From Fen-1301 sp963786395 (GTDB lineage: Bacteria > Bacteroidota > Ignavibacteria > Ignavibacteriales > Ignavibacteriaceae), in the NCBI GenBank assembly GCA_963786395.1, contig CAWAZD010000005.1, positions 1 through 64,000 on the forward strand: a stretch of 64,000 nucleotides of DNA. The letters run 5' to 3'. The position numbers were made by a program, and so were the translations under genes. The notes beneath the pieces were generated by a model. That model did not search any database, was not told the origin of the DNA, and saw nothing but the letters and a program-made list of their open reading frames with translations. Each line of letters begins with the position of its first letter. Positions within the stretch are counted from its first letter, which is position 1. This document shows positions 11,301 to 20,042 of this stretch, one piece after another.

Positions 11301-12489
11301 TTCATGGCAGCTCAATGATTCACAGGCTGGCAAATTTACTTTTCCGAGTGATACAACGGCAAATCTTGTTACAATAAAGGAAGGTAATTACAAATTAATT
11401 TTAACTGGTAAACTTAATGGAGTAATTCTTACTAATACATTTGATATTTCAATCTCAAACCCAGTAATTAAACAGATTAACGTTAATTCTCCTGTTTCAT
11501 CTTTAAGTAATAAATCCAAGGGAATTCAGTTTAATTATACCGCAATTGATACTTTGCAAAGGAGCGTTTATCTTGGTAATTCAATTAAATGGTCAGTTAC
11601 ACCTCCAATGTCAGGAGTAATAACACAATCTGGATTCTTTACACCCGTGGATTCAACATATATTGGAATTATTACTGTCACTGCATTGGACGAGGTAACA
11701 GACTTTACGGGGAATAATGAACTTTCAATTTATGCCACGATTAGCCCTTCTACAAATATAACTCTGACTGATAAATCAGGGATGAACCTGAGTATTAAAT
11801 CCGGTTCTGTTAATAGCATTATCAATATTACTCTTTCAAATCCTCAATTCGGTCCTGGGAAGAAAAATTTTGCGCCCCTTGATCAGTCAAATACTTTTGT
11901 GGTTTCTGATAAACAATATCAGATTGTTTATAATTCTGACATAGGTCTCCCCGGAGATTCACTTATGCTTCCTGCACAGCTTGAATTGACTATTGATAAT
12001 TCATTGCGTTTCTTTGAGGGCACTAAATCAATTGCGAACTATGATTATGGCAAAAGCAAGTGGTTCATTAAGCCAACGATACCCGGTTCCTCTAGTAGTA
12101 TTTCTACTAGTGTGTATCGCTTTGGTGAATATGCAATTCTATCACTTAACGAACCATTGGGATTAAAATATCTATCAGTTCTGCCATCTCCATTCTCACC
12201 GCAGGTAGCGCCCGTTAAAATTGGTTATTTTCTTACTACTACAAGTCCTCCGGCTAATGTTACAATTAAAATTTATAATATAAGAGGTGAACTTGTCAGG
12301 ACTATCCTTGACAGTTCTCCTCAAATTCCCGGAGTTTATGGTGGTAGAAGAGGCCTTGCACAAATAGAGTGGGATGGTAAGACTAATAATGGTCTTATTG
12401 CTAATAATGGCAGATATATTATTCAAATTACCGCCAAAGATGTTACCGGTGAAGTTTCAGACCTTAAACAAGTTATTTTGATTAAATAG
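5396..12489 (+). CDS. Giant surface protein of carboxypeptidase-regulatory-like repeats, two apparent frameshifts
   Basis: Read across two frame changes this is one ~2360-residue exported protein. A signal peptide (MKVFRTILFFCILITANSYS) leads into an Ig/Fn3-like region (to ~residue 450), then about fifteen ~80-residue repeats of the CarboxypepD_reg-like type: a G-x-V opening such as VSGFVKD, ISGKVLND, VAGFVTDPNG or LSGIVKDNFG, a middle G-A-x-V, and an end like GNYSVSVDKPGY. The C-terminus (LSVLPSPFSPQ to LKQVILIK) is a FlgD/T9SS-like beta domain without the NPFNPS signature. The frame moves +1 near 6964 (stop at 6983-6985 otherwise) and +1 near 10576 (stop at 10581-10583); repeat homology resumes immediately after each. 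The gene is followed after 15 bases by the PorV-like gene, suggesting a shared surface-display role. Adhesin or matrix function is inference. Confidence 0.72.
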
Positions 12490-12504
12490 AAGGTTGAAAA
12501 GAAT

Positions 12505-13482
12505 ATGAAAATAAAATATTTATTTCTGATATTGATTATGATTTTTCCCTTCAAGGCTTCTCCTCAAGGTAACTCCGGAATACCGGCTTCCTTTGTTGAT
12601 ATTGGTTTCGGTTCAAGACCAATGGGGATGGGCGGGGCTTATACTGGTTTGGCTAATGATATAAATGCATTAATATGGAATCCAGCGGGACTTATTGCCC
12701 TGCAATCCAAACAGGCTGCTTTTTCATTTACTAATCAGCTTAATCTAATTCAATATCATTTCCTGGCTTATGGTATGCCTCTCTCTGATAATCAGGGATT
12801 AGGTCTTGGGCTTATTTATTCTGGCGATAAAGCTATGGCGGAAATGACTTTTCAAGCCGGATATGCGATGACTTTTTTTAAGGATTTTTCCGCTGGCATA
12901 AATCTTAAATTCCGGTATTCTACCTTCGGTAAAAATTCTCTGGATCCCGCTGAATTCCAGGTCTTTGAACAGGATGAAATACAGGAAGGTATATTGAATC
13001 AGGTAAAAGGAAGCGGCTCCGGATTTGGTGTTGATCTTGGGCTATTATACAGACTTAATGAACAGATTCAATTTGGAGTTATGGTTAAGGATATTTACTC
13101 GCCGATATACTGGAACAGCAGTGTTGATAATACAGCTAAACAGACAAAAGGGACTTACAGCGAATTAATTCCTACAGAAGTTTCGTTTGGAACATCACTC
13201 CGTTTGATAGATAATATAGTGTTTGATGTAGATTTTTCTCCATCTGTTTATAAAGACGTTTCAAACAAATTAAGAAGTGGTATTGAAGCAAAATTGATAA
13301 ATATAATATCTCTGCGTACAGGATTTCAACACTATACGGAAGTTGAAAGTAATGAGAAATATATGTTCGGACTTGGCCTTGATTTTAAACAAATAATCGA
13401 TCTAAACATACTTGTCGATTATACTTATATGATTGAGAACCTTGCAAATACACAACGTTTTTCAATAGGATTTTCTTTTTAG
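12505..13482 (+). CDS. PorV/PorQ-like outer-membrane barrel protein
   Basis: A 325-residue protein with a signal peptide ending near KASPQGN. The mature N-terminus, FVDIGFGSRPMGMGGAYTGL followed by ANDINALIWNPAGL, is the hallmark of the PorV/UPF0164 group of FadL-like barrels. In T9SS bacteria PorV shuttles CTD-bearing cargo to the attachment complex; PorQ-like paralogues have related roles. The remainder shows alternating strands ending in an aromatic (FSIGFSF). It begins 15 bases after the giant repeat protein and ends 8 bases before the next barrel gene, so the three are very likely one operon. Family membership is clear; whether this is the T9SS shuttle itself or a cluster-specific paralogue cannot be told. 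Confidence 0.75.
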   Translation: MKIKYLFLILIMIFPFKASPQGNSGIPASFVDIGFGSRPMGMGGAYTGLANDINALIWNPAGLIALQSKQAAFSFTNQLNLIQYHFLAYGMPLSDNQGLGLGLIYSGDKAMAEMTFQAGYAMTFFKDFSAGINLKFRYSTFGKNSLDPAEFQVFEQDEIQEGILNQVKGSGSGFGVDLGLLYRLNEQIQFGVMVKDIYSPIYWNSSVDNTAKQTKGTYSELIPTEVSFGTSLRLIDNIVFDVDFSPSVYKDVSNKLRSGIEAKLINIISLRTGFQHYTEVESNEKYMFGLGLDFKQIIDLNILVDYTYMIENLANTQRFSIGFSF

Positions 13483-13490
13483 GTTTTAAT

Positions 13491-15152
13491 ATGAAAAAAA
13501 CAATACAAATTATATTATTCTTATTTGCATTCATATTTCTTAATCTCTCATTCTGCCAGAGTTCAGATACGCCTACAATGGAGTACTGGAATGGCGGCAG
13601 TATGAATGTAAAGGTTAATTTCAATTTTAATTCACTCGATGGTGGCTCAGGCTCCGGTTCGTTTGGCAGAGTCATCTCTTCCGGTATGGGTTTTGGCGCG
13701 GCTAGTATTTTCAGTAATCCCGCCGAACTTGCTCTTATTAAAAAGCCGTACCTGTTTTTTGACTCCAAATTTAAATTAGGTGTTGAATTAAAAAGCCAGT
13801 TAAATGATAAAATAAAAAGTGCCACCACAGATTTTATCAAAGACACATCAACTTTTATTTTTAATCAAGCAAACTACAGAAAAAATACAAATGTTAATCA
13901 GTCCGATATAGCTAACGGTGGGCAGCTTGGAACTTTTGCAGTTGCAATTCCTGTATTCAAGAGTCTGGTTATTGGGATGGGGCTGAACTATGCATCTGAT
14001 ATCCTTTTAAATCTGAGTGGCAGCGGAATTAGTACAAAATTAACGTCGATCAAAACAGTTGGGAATAATAATATAAACATTGATATACTTCTGAATCCAT
14101 CTATAGATAATAATTTCTCATTCAAAATGAGAGAACTGACCTTTGGCGCAGGCGGTGAATTATTTGATAATAATGCCGGAAAACTTATTGGCGGCTTCTC
14201 GGTTAATAAGTATGATGTTGATCAGAATATTTATATGAATGAAACTTTTGATGGAATGATAGTTCTTTATGGCAGCGAAGAGCACCATTTTAACAACCCA
14301 AATGATCCGAATATCGATTGGGCAAATGGGGAAACCAACAATTTTTTTATTAGAGCATCAAACAATGCAACTAAATCAGAGATAGGTTATAGAATTGGTT
14401 TTGTTTATAATCCCGGTGGATGGATTCCGGCTCTATCTAATTTTAACTTGATCCTTTCCTATGATTATGTCCCTAATTTCATTCTGGTTGATAATAATGC
14501 ATACATGGAAAGCTATCAGCCAAAATTCTTTACAGGAAAAATTATGGGTGATAAAAATGATCCGTTGGACATAATAATTGATTCCTTGAAAATATCACGT
14601 CCTAATCTAACCGGTAAAACAAACAACTATTTCTCTCAACAAACCACATTTAAATTCCCTTCATCTTTGACTATTGGTGTTGATGCAAAATTGGGTGAAC
14701 ATACAGTGGCGTTGAATTTTGTAAAGTATATGAATGAGTATTCATATCAGTTTGATAAATACAAAATAGGGAAAGATCTAACTGCAGGGCTTAAACTTGG
14801 TGCAAGTTTCAGGATGCCTGATGATCTTGTAGGCTGGAATTGGGCATATCTTCCACTAAGGCTGCTATATCTTGATTTTGACGGGATGCTGCTTCAGCTA
14901 TTCAAGGAACAGACTCATTACAAGAATTCTTATTACAAACTATCCGGTGGTGTTTTGTTTGGTGATGCAATTGTTCAGGGCATCGTTGATAAAGATCAGG
15001 CAAAGTCACTGAAAGATGGTCTTAGCATGCCTCTCCCAAATGGGTTTGCACTCACTCGTGAATATAACGTATTTGAGTATGTGAATATTGGAGTGCTAGT
15101 ATTTGGATTCCCGGATCTAGCATTAAAATTCGGAATCGGAGTTCAGTTCTGA
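13491..15152 (+). CDS. Outer-membrane beta-barrel protein, FadL/PorV-like
   Basis: A 553-residue exported protein with a signal peptide (to about NLSFCQSS). An N-terminal segment, VISSGMGFGAASIFSNPAELAL, resembles the Gly-rich plug-side motif of FadL-like barrels, though divergent. Long stretches of alternating hydrophobic and polar residues follow, ending in GVQF, a typical C-terminal barrel signature. AGG lies just before the ATG at 13491. It is the third gene in a tight run with the repeat protein and the PorV-like barrel, so it may help export or anchor the repeat protein. The family is not recognised with certainty. Confidence 0.6.
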   Translation: MKKTIQIILFLFAFIFLNLSFCQSSDTPTMEYWNGGSMNVKVNFNFNSLDGGSGSGSFGRVISSGMGFGAASIFSNPAELALIKKPYLFFDSKFKLGVELKSQLNDKIKSATTDFIKDTSTFIFNQANYRKNTNVNQSDIANGGQLGTFAVAIPVFKSLVIGMGLNYASDILLNLSGSGISTKLTSIKTVGNNNINIDILLNPSIDNNFSFKMRELTFGAGGELFDNNAGKLIGGFSVNKYDVDQNIYMNETFDGMIVLYGSEEHHFNNPNDPNIDWANGETNNFFIRASNNATKSEIGYRIGFVYNPGGWIPALSNFNLILSYDYVPNFILVDNNAYMESYQPKFFTGKIMGDKNDPLDIIIDSLKISRPNLTGKTNNYFSQQTTFKFPSSLTIGVDAKLGEHTVALNFVKYMNEYSYQFDKYKIGKDLTAGLKLGASFRMPDDLVGWNWAYLPLRLLYLDFDGMLLQLFKEQTHYKNSYYKLSGGVLFGDAIVQGIVDKDQAKSLKDGLSMPLPNGFALTREYNVFEYVNIGVLVFGFPDLALKFGIGVQF

Positions 15153-15170
15153 GATAATGACAATCTTTTT

Positions 15171-15202
15171 AAACTTCGGGGTATTTCTTAACCTCGAAGT
15201 TT
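15171..15202. terminator. Hairpin between convergent genes
   Basis: Arms 15171-15182 and 15191-15202 pair at 11 of 12 positions around an eight-base loop, midway between the convergent barrel and adenylate kinase genes. The T-runs beside it are weak, so a bidirectional terminator is likely but not certain. Confidence 0.45.
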
Positions 15203-15223
15203 AATTTCCAGCTAACGAAATTT

Positions 15224-16393
15224 CTATCTTATATGTTTTATTCCTTTTTCCACTTCACCGGATAGCCTGTTAAATACTTCCTCAAATGTTCCAACTCCGT
15301 CAATCTTAATTACACTATTAAGCTGATCATACCTTTCAATAACGGGTATAGTCTTTTTTTCATGCAAATTCATCCGCTGTATAATCTTTGATGCACTTGT
15401 ATCATAAGGTTTACATTTTTTTGTGTGGCTTCTTTGGTCAAGTCTCTGGATAAGTTCTAGGGTTGGAACCTCAAACTCTATGACCATCGAAATTGTTGAA
15501 TCATATTTTTTCAAAAGCCCATCCAGTATATATGACTGGACTAAAGTGCGCGGGAATCCCTTAAAAATAAAGCCTTTAGCATCTTTTGAGTTTTCCAGTT
15601 TTCTCTCAATTAATTGAACTACAATTTCATCAGGAACAAACTGGCTTGTTGCATACAATTCTTCAATCTTCTTCCCCGTACCAGATCGGTTTTTAATTTC
15701 CTGATGTAACATCTCTCCGGTTGTAACAAATTCAAGTCCGAATTTTTCAGCAAGAGCTTTTCCCTGTGAGCTTCTTCCGGAACCGGGGTATCCAAAAAGA
15801 ACTAGGTTAAACAATTTTTTACTCAATACACTCTTAATGATTTTTTGAATCTCAAGCTTTACTTTTTCAATTTTAGAAGTACCATCAACTTCAAATAAAA
15901 TTCCTTTATCCTTATAATACTGTAATACAGGAATTGTCTTATCATAATATTCTTTTAGCCTGTTCCTTATTACAGCTTCATTATCATCAACCCTTGCAGA
16001 AACCTTTCCTCTTTTTGTAAGACGATCAACTGAAACCTCTTCCGGCACAGTAAGGCTAATGAGGCAATCCAAAGAGGTATGAAGCTTTAACATCAGACCT
16101 TCAAGTATATATGCCTGAATATATGTTCTGGGAAATCCGTCAAATAAAAATCCGTTAGAATCAGGATGACCGGTAATTGTGTTCTCAATTATTTGAACAA
16201 TAATTTCATCAGGAACAAGCCCACCTGAAGCAATTATATCCTGAGCTTCAAGGCCGAGTTTTGTCTTGTTTGTAAGTTCCTTTCTTAATAAATCACCTGT
16301 GGAAATATAAAACAGATCATATTTTGAAATAAGAAACTCTGACTGAGTTCCTTTACCAGCCCCGGGAGGGCCAAATAATGCAATGTTAATCAT
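15224..16393 (-). CDS. adk: Tandem double adenylate kinase, second half degenerate
   Basis: About 389 residues forming two complete adenylate-kinase-like domains. Domain 1 (1-~190) has an intact P-loop GPPGAGKGTQ (Lys14), STGDLLR, the NMP-binding FDGFPRT and a short LID with RVDDNEAVIRNRL, so it should interconvert ATP+AMP and 2 ADP. Domain 2 (~195-389) keeps the fold and the order of motifs (TTGEMLHQEI, FVPDEIVVQLIE, FKGFPRT) but its P-loop reads GYPGSGRSSQGK with Arg207 for the essential Lys, and the LID DD pair is lost. It is therefore probably non-catalytic, perhaps regulatory or structural. The ATG at 16393 is chosen over an upstream frame start at 16450 because it starts the protein right before the first beta strand. 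Single gene, convergent with the surface cluster. Confidence 0.88.
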   Translation of the reverse strand: MINIALFGPPGAGKGTQSEFLISKYDLFYISTGDLLRKELTNKTKLGLEAQDIIASGGLVPDEIIVQIIENTITGHPDSNGFLFDGFPRTYIQAYILEGLMLKLHTSLDCLISLTVPEEVSVDRLTKRGKVSARVDDNEAVIRNRLKEYYDKTIPVLQYYKDKGILFEVDGTSKIEKVKLEIQKIIKSVLSKKLFNLVLFGYPGSGRSSQGKALAEKFGLEFVTTGEMLHQEIKNRSGTGKKIEELYATSQFVPDEIVVQLIERKLENSKDAKGFIFKGFPRTLVQSYILDGLLKKYDSTISMVIEFEVPTLELIQRLDQRSHTKKCKPYDTSASKIIQRMNLHEKKTIPVIERYDQLNSVIKIDGVGTFEEVFNRLSGEVEKGIKHIR

Positions 16394-16706
16394 AATACCA
16401 AAATAAGTTATTGGGTCTTTGTTTATGTAAGATATTAAAATAAATTTCATTTTTCAAAAAAAACGATGAAATATTTATTTTTTAATCGTGCGTGTTTGTT
16501 GAACAATAATTTATTTATGAATAAATATGAATTTGATTTCCAAATTGTTTAAATTAAAATCACGTAATTAGCTTGAATAGTTAGATGATAACTGTTGCTA
16601 ATAGGGTAGAGCACATCACGTACACAGTTTCAATAATATTCGACTAAATGAAATGTTAACTCAGTAACATTTTCTACCAAACATAAAAACAAAAGGAAAG
16701 AGCCAT
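16394..16706. other. Intergenic region between divergent genes
   Basis: These 313 bases separate adk (minus) from the OmpA gene (plus) and must contain both promoters. No coding frame or RNA was recognised. A purine-rich AAAGGAAAGAG ribosome-binding site lies just before the ATG at 16707. Confidence 0.5.
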
Positions 16707-18134
16707 ATGAAATCTGTTACAATTGTGATTCTTATTTTGTTCTTATCTGCACAAGTTTGTCTGGCACAAAATACTCCTGTCAATAATCCTATGTCAAAAG
16801 TAACTGTAATTTCCCTAGGGGCAGGAATTTCTATGGGTCAAACTGACTATGCAAGTCAGAAAACTGATTATTTAGCAAAAGGATCTATTGAATATTTCTT
16901 TCCGTCTACTACCCGGGGAAACCTTGGAATAGGGATATATGGAGGTGTGGGAAAAATTGGTGGAACCGATGCAAGATTTACAAGCTTTACAACAGATATC
17001 GACTATATCGGTATAGAAGCCTCTTATATTTTACAAGTTAGTAATGTGGTTTATCCCTATGTATCTGTGGGTTGGTCAAGTCTTTGGTATTTCCCAAAGG
17101 ACTATAATGGAAACAGAATGGATGTGCCCGGTAATAATCAACAAGGTGCTTATAACGGGGAAATTGGAATTAAGTTTATGGCAACGAACAGCTTAAGCCT
17201 TAATTTAGCTGGCGGAGTGCTGCTTGGATCTAATGATTATTTTGATGCTGTTAAAATAGGTTCACATAATGATGGCGGAGCTTCAGTAACGGCAGGTCTC
17301 TCATTTTATTTCGGAAGAAACAAGGATTCTGATAATGATGGTGTTCCTGATTATCTGGATCAGTGTCCGGGGACTCCCGCAGGAGTCAAAGTAGATGCAT
17401 TTGGATGCCCACTTGATGCAGATGGAGATGGGGTTCCGGATTATATTGACAAATGTGCAAATACTCCCAGGGGAATTACGGTTGATGCTATCGGTTGCCC
17501 ACTGGATGCAGACAAAGATGGAGTTCCGGATTATATGGATAAATGTCCAAACACACCTTATGGGGTTTCTGTTGATGCCAATGGATGTCCTTTAGATGCC
17601 GATGGCGATGGTGTTCCAGACTATCTTGATAAATGTCCAAATACTCCAAAAGGAGTTCAGGTAAACAGAGCTGGATGTCCTATTGATTCTGATGGAGACG
17701 GCGTACCGGATTATCTGGATAAATGTCCAAATACACCAAAAGGTACATTAGTTGATGCAAGCGGCTGCCCGATTGTTAAAGCTCCGGTTATTAAGAAATT
17801 AATACTTCGCGGAGATGCAAATTTTGAGTCCGGAAAATCAGAACTTTTGCTCGAAGCATATCCTGTGCTTGATAATCTGGTAACTTCAATGAAAGATAAT
17901 CCTAATCAGAAATGGGTAATTGTAGGTTATACAGATAGCAAGGGTTCAAATTCATTGAATTTAAAACTTTCCGGTAACAGAGCAAAATCTGTAGTAAATT
18001 ACCTAGTGAGCAGGGGAGTTAACATAAATGTTTTATCAACAAAAGCTATGGGTAAAGCTAACCCGGTTGCCACAAATAATACAGCTGAAGGACGTGCGCA
18101 GAATAGAAGAGTTGAAATAAATGGGGTTGATTAG
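16707..18134 (+). CDS. OmpA-family protein with thrombospondin type-3 repeats
   Basis: A 475-residue envelope protein. It has a signal peptide (cleavage near VCLAQ), then a ~180-residue N-terminal beta-barrel-like domain, then five 30-residue TSP3 repeats (DxDxDGVPDYxDxCPxTP, residues ~207-356) that bind calcium, and a C-terminal OmpA domain (~370-475). The OmpA domain contains VGYTDSKGSNSLNLKLSGNR and NTAEGRAQNRRVEI, the peptidoglycan-binding Asp and Arg signatures. It should tether the outer membrane to peptidoglycan. A strong AAAGGAAAGAG ribosome-binding site precedes the ATG. It is a single gene closed by a strong hairpin at 18155-18187. One of the most secure assignments here; the exact partner is unknown. 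Confidence 0.9.
   Translation: MKSVTIVILILFLSAQVCLAQNTPVNNPMSKVTVISLGAGISMGQTDYASQKTDYLAKGSIEYFFPSTTRGNLGIGIYGGVGKIGGTDARFTSFTTDIDYIGIEASYILQVSNVVYPYVSVGWSSLWYFPKDYNGNRMDVPGNNQQGAYNGEIGIKFMATNSLSLNLAGGVLLGSNDYFDAVKIGSHNDGGASVTAGLSFYFGRNKDSDNDGVPDYLDQCPGTPAGVKVDAFGCPLDADGDGVPDYIDKCANTPRGITVDAIGCPLDADKDGVPDYMDKCPNTPYGVSVDANGCPLDADGDGVPDYLDKCPNTPKGVQVNRAGCPIDSDGDGVPDYLDKCPNTPKGTLVDASGCPIVKAPVIKKLILRGDANFESGKSELLLEAYPVLDNLVTSMKDNPNQKWVIVGYTDSKGSNSLNLKLSGNRAKSVVNYLVSRGVNINVLSTKAMGKANPVATNNTAEGRAQNRRVEINGVD
17325..17774 (+). repeat. Five coding 90-bp tandem repeats (TSP3)
   Basis: Five in-frame units of exactly 90 bases start at 17325, 17415, 17505, 17595 and 17685. Each encodes a D-rich calcium-binding type-3 repeat with one Cys pair (DKC...GCP). 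Units 2-5 are closely alike, consistent with duplication within the gene. Confidence 0.9.
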
Positions 18135-18154
18135 GATATATAAATAATAAAATA

Positions 18155-18187
18155 AAGAGAGCGGTTATTTTAACCGCTCTCTTTTTT
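18155..18187. terminator. Strong bidirectional intrinsic terminator
   Basis: A perfect 13-bp stem (18155-18167 with 18171-18183) has a three-base loop and is followed by TTTT. On the minus strand it is followed by a T-rich run. It separates the convergent OmpA gene and the acyl ligase gene and can serve both. Confidence 0.88.
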
Positions 18188-18208
18188 ATTAATTCCACAT
18201 TTCCCTTT

Positions 18209-19729
18209 TTACCTGCCCTGGATGATGAAACGTACTTTTTCAGTAATAGCCCGGAAATCAATTTTACCACTTCCGGATTTAGGCATTTCAGGAATTACGA
18301 CAAATTTTGAAGGCATTGCAATCGAAGGTAAGTGTTCAGCCATTTTTTTAAGCAGTGTTTTTTCATCCAGTTTTTGAGTAATTGCCGCAACTATCCTTGC
18401 ACCTTTTACTGCATCCGGAATTTCAACAATGCAGCATTCAACATCAGGGGGAAGTAGTTTTTCCAGGACATCCTCTACTTTTATCAGGGACACCATCTCA
18501 CCACCGATTTTCAGAAATCTTTTTAATCTTCCAACATGCCATAAATAACCTTCAGCGTCAACGTAACCCATATCTCCAGTATCATAAAAACCATGACGCA
18601 TACTTAAGGATGTCTGCTCAAAATCATCAAAGTAACCTTTCATTACATTAGGTCCTTTGACAAGTATTTTTCCAATATCACCTGATTTGCAAGTTTCTCC
18701 GGTTTCATAATTTTCTACCCTTATAGTAACACCATCTATAGGTTTGCCAACACTTCCGGGGCGGTTATTTTCATGAGTGTTTACGGTAATTGCAGGACTG
18801 GTTTCCGTAGTACCGTAAGCTTCAAGTAAAACCTTATTGTGTTTTTTTATAAATCCTTCCCTTAGAGCTTCAGGGCATTTGTCAGCACCGCTTAAAAGAA
18901 TACGTGTTGATTTAAAATCGCCTGGTTTTGAATTTCTTAAATATCCCCAGAAAAATGTTGGGGTTCCTGCTAATAAGGTTACTTTTTCCTCCCGGGCAAT
19001 ATCGCATATTGTTTTGAAGTCAAGGGGGTTTGCATAAGTTACTATTGTCATCCCTTTAGCTAATGGAACCCATAAATTTGCGGTTTGTCCGAACACATGG
19101 AAATAGGGAAGATTAGCGAGAAAAATATCTTCCTTTACAAATGAAAATGTATTGACAAGACTTTCATAATTTGAACTAATATTACGGTGAGATAATTGTA
19201 CCGCTTTTGGATCCTTCTCGCTTCCACTTGTGAAAAGAATAAGAAGAGTGTCTTCTTCATTACCCTGATGGATTTTTTTAAGTATACTTTCTGCGGGGAG
19301 ACCGGCTTTGAAGGATGCCTTTATCTTTTCGAAAATTGAAATAGATTTCATTATATCTTCAAGGTATATCATACCTTCGACATAGTTGCAATTAATTTTT
19401 TTACAAAGCGCCTTTGAAGTTATAATTGTTTTAAATGCGCATTTTTTCTGGGCAAACAAACAATTAGCTTCAGCACCTGTGGAATAGTTAATCATAACAG
19501 GAACCCTGCCGCTCATTAGTGTGGCTAAAATTGCGAGAATTGAACCGGCAGAATTTGGTACCATAATACCAATAAACCCCTCATCAAATTTTTCGAATTT
19601 TTTCTCTAGTATAAGTGAGCCAATAAGGGCTTTCTTGTATGTCACCTTCCTGTTTAATGTTTTGTCAATTATGGCGAGTTTCTTTTCGTTCTGTTTTGCA
19701 ATTTTCACAAATTGCTGATGTAATAACAA
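18209..19729 (-). CDS. AMP-forming acyl-CoA/acyl-ACP synthetase, Aas ligase-like
   Basis: A 506-residue ANL-superfamily enzyme that activates a carboxylate as acyl-AMP and passes it to CoA or ACP. The P-loop-like motif LILFTSGSEKDPKAVQLSH (residues ~163-181) is followed by AYGTTETSP, YDTGDMGY, the hinge GRLKRFLKIGGEMVSL and a catalytic Lys motif near the C-terminus (PKSGSGKIDF). The sequence style resembles the ligase half of Aas (2-acyl-GPE acyltransferase/acyl-ACP synthetase), where SGSE and GGEMVSL are typical, but the acyltransferase half is missing. A role in recycling fatty acids into phospholipid is therefore plausible but inferred. It is a single gene, sharing a terminator with OmpA. 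Confidence 0.8.
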   Translation of the reverse strand: MLLHQQFVKIAKQNEKKLAIIDKTLNRKVTYKKALIGSLILEKKFEKFDEGFIGIMVPNSAGSILAILATLMSGRVPVMINYSTGAEANCLFAQKKCAFKTIITSKALCKKINCNYVEGMIYLEDIMKSISIFEKIKASFKAGLPAESILKKIHQGNEEDTLLILFTSGSEKDPKAVQLSHRNISSNYESLVNTFSFVKEDIFLANLPYFHVFGQTANLWVPLAKGMTIVTYANPLDFKTICDIAREEKVTLLAGTPTFFWGYLRNSKPGDFKSTRILLSGADKCPEALREGFIKKHNKVLLEAYGTTETSPAITVNTHENNRPGSVGKPIDGVTIRVENYETGETCKSGDIGKILVKGPNVMKGYFDDFEQTSLSMRHGFYDTGDMGYVDAEGYLWHVGRLKRFLKIGGEMVSLIKVEDVLEKLLPPDVECCIVEIPDAVKGARIVAAITQKLDEKTLLKKMAEHLPSIAMPSKFVVIPEMPKSGSGKIDFRAITEKVRFIIQGR

Positions 19730-20042
19730 TTTTTACTCCACTCTTAATTAATTGGAATTGAGATTTATTGGATCATTTATCGTTAAGGATAAAATAATTA
19801 TTGTAGATATAAAATCATAGCAAAAAACAATGATTCTATATTTCTGCATATTATCCTTTTTCATCTTGTTTTTGTTAAGTAATTTTGGATTAGTGGATTT
19901 ATAAGAGTTATCGTACACTTTATGTTGATTAACTAAACAATTTTTCAATTTTTACGATAATTTAATAGACTATTGAAACGGGCTTCGAATATGAAAGAAC
20001 ACAATAAACAGGTGAAAATCACACTATCTAAAGAACAGAAAA
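19730..20042. other. Intergenic region between divergent genes
   Basis: These 313 AT-rich bases lie between the acyl ligase (minus) and the histidine kinase (plus). No coding frame with sensible composition, hairpin or RNA was recognised. It presumably carries two promoters. Confidence 0.5.

Noticed and set aside
13385..13846. 153-codon minus-strand frame across the junction of two barrel genes
   Set aside because: Both underlying plus-strand genes have clear starts, signal peptides and barrel sequence; this frame is their shadow.
17325..17774. Regular 90-base repeats considered as a possible CRISPR-like or VNTR array
   Set aside because: The units are in frame, encode calcium-binding type-3 repeats and have no spacers.
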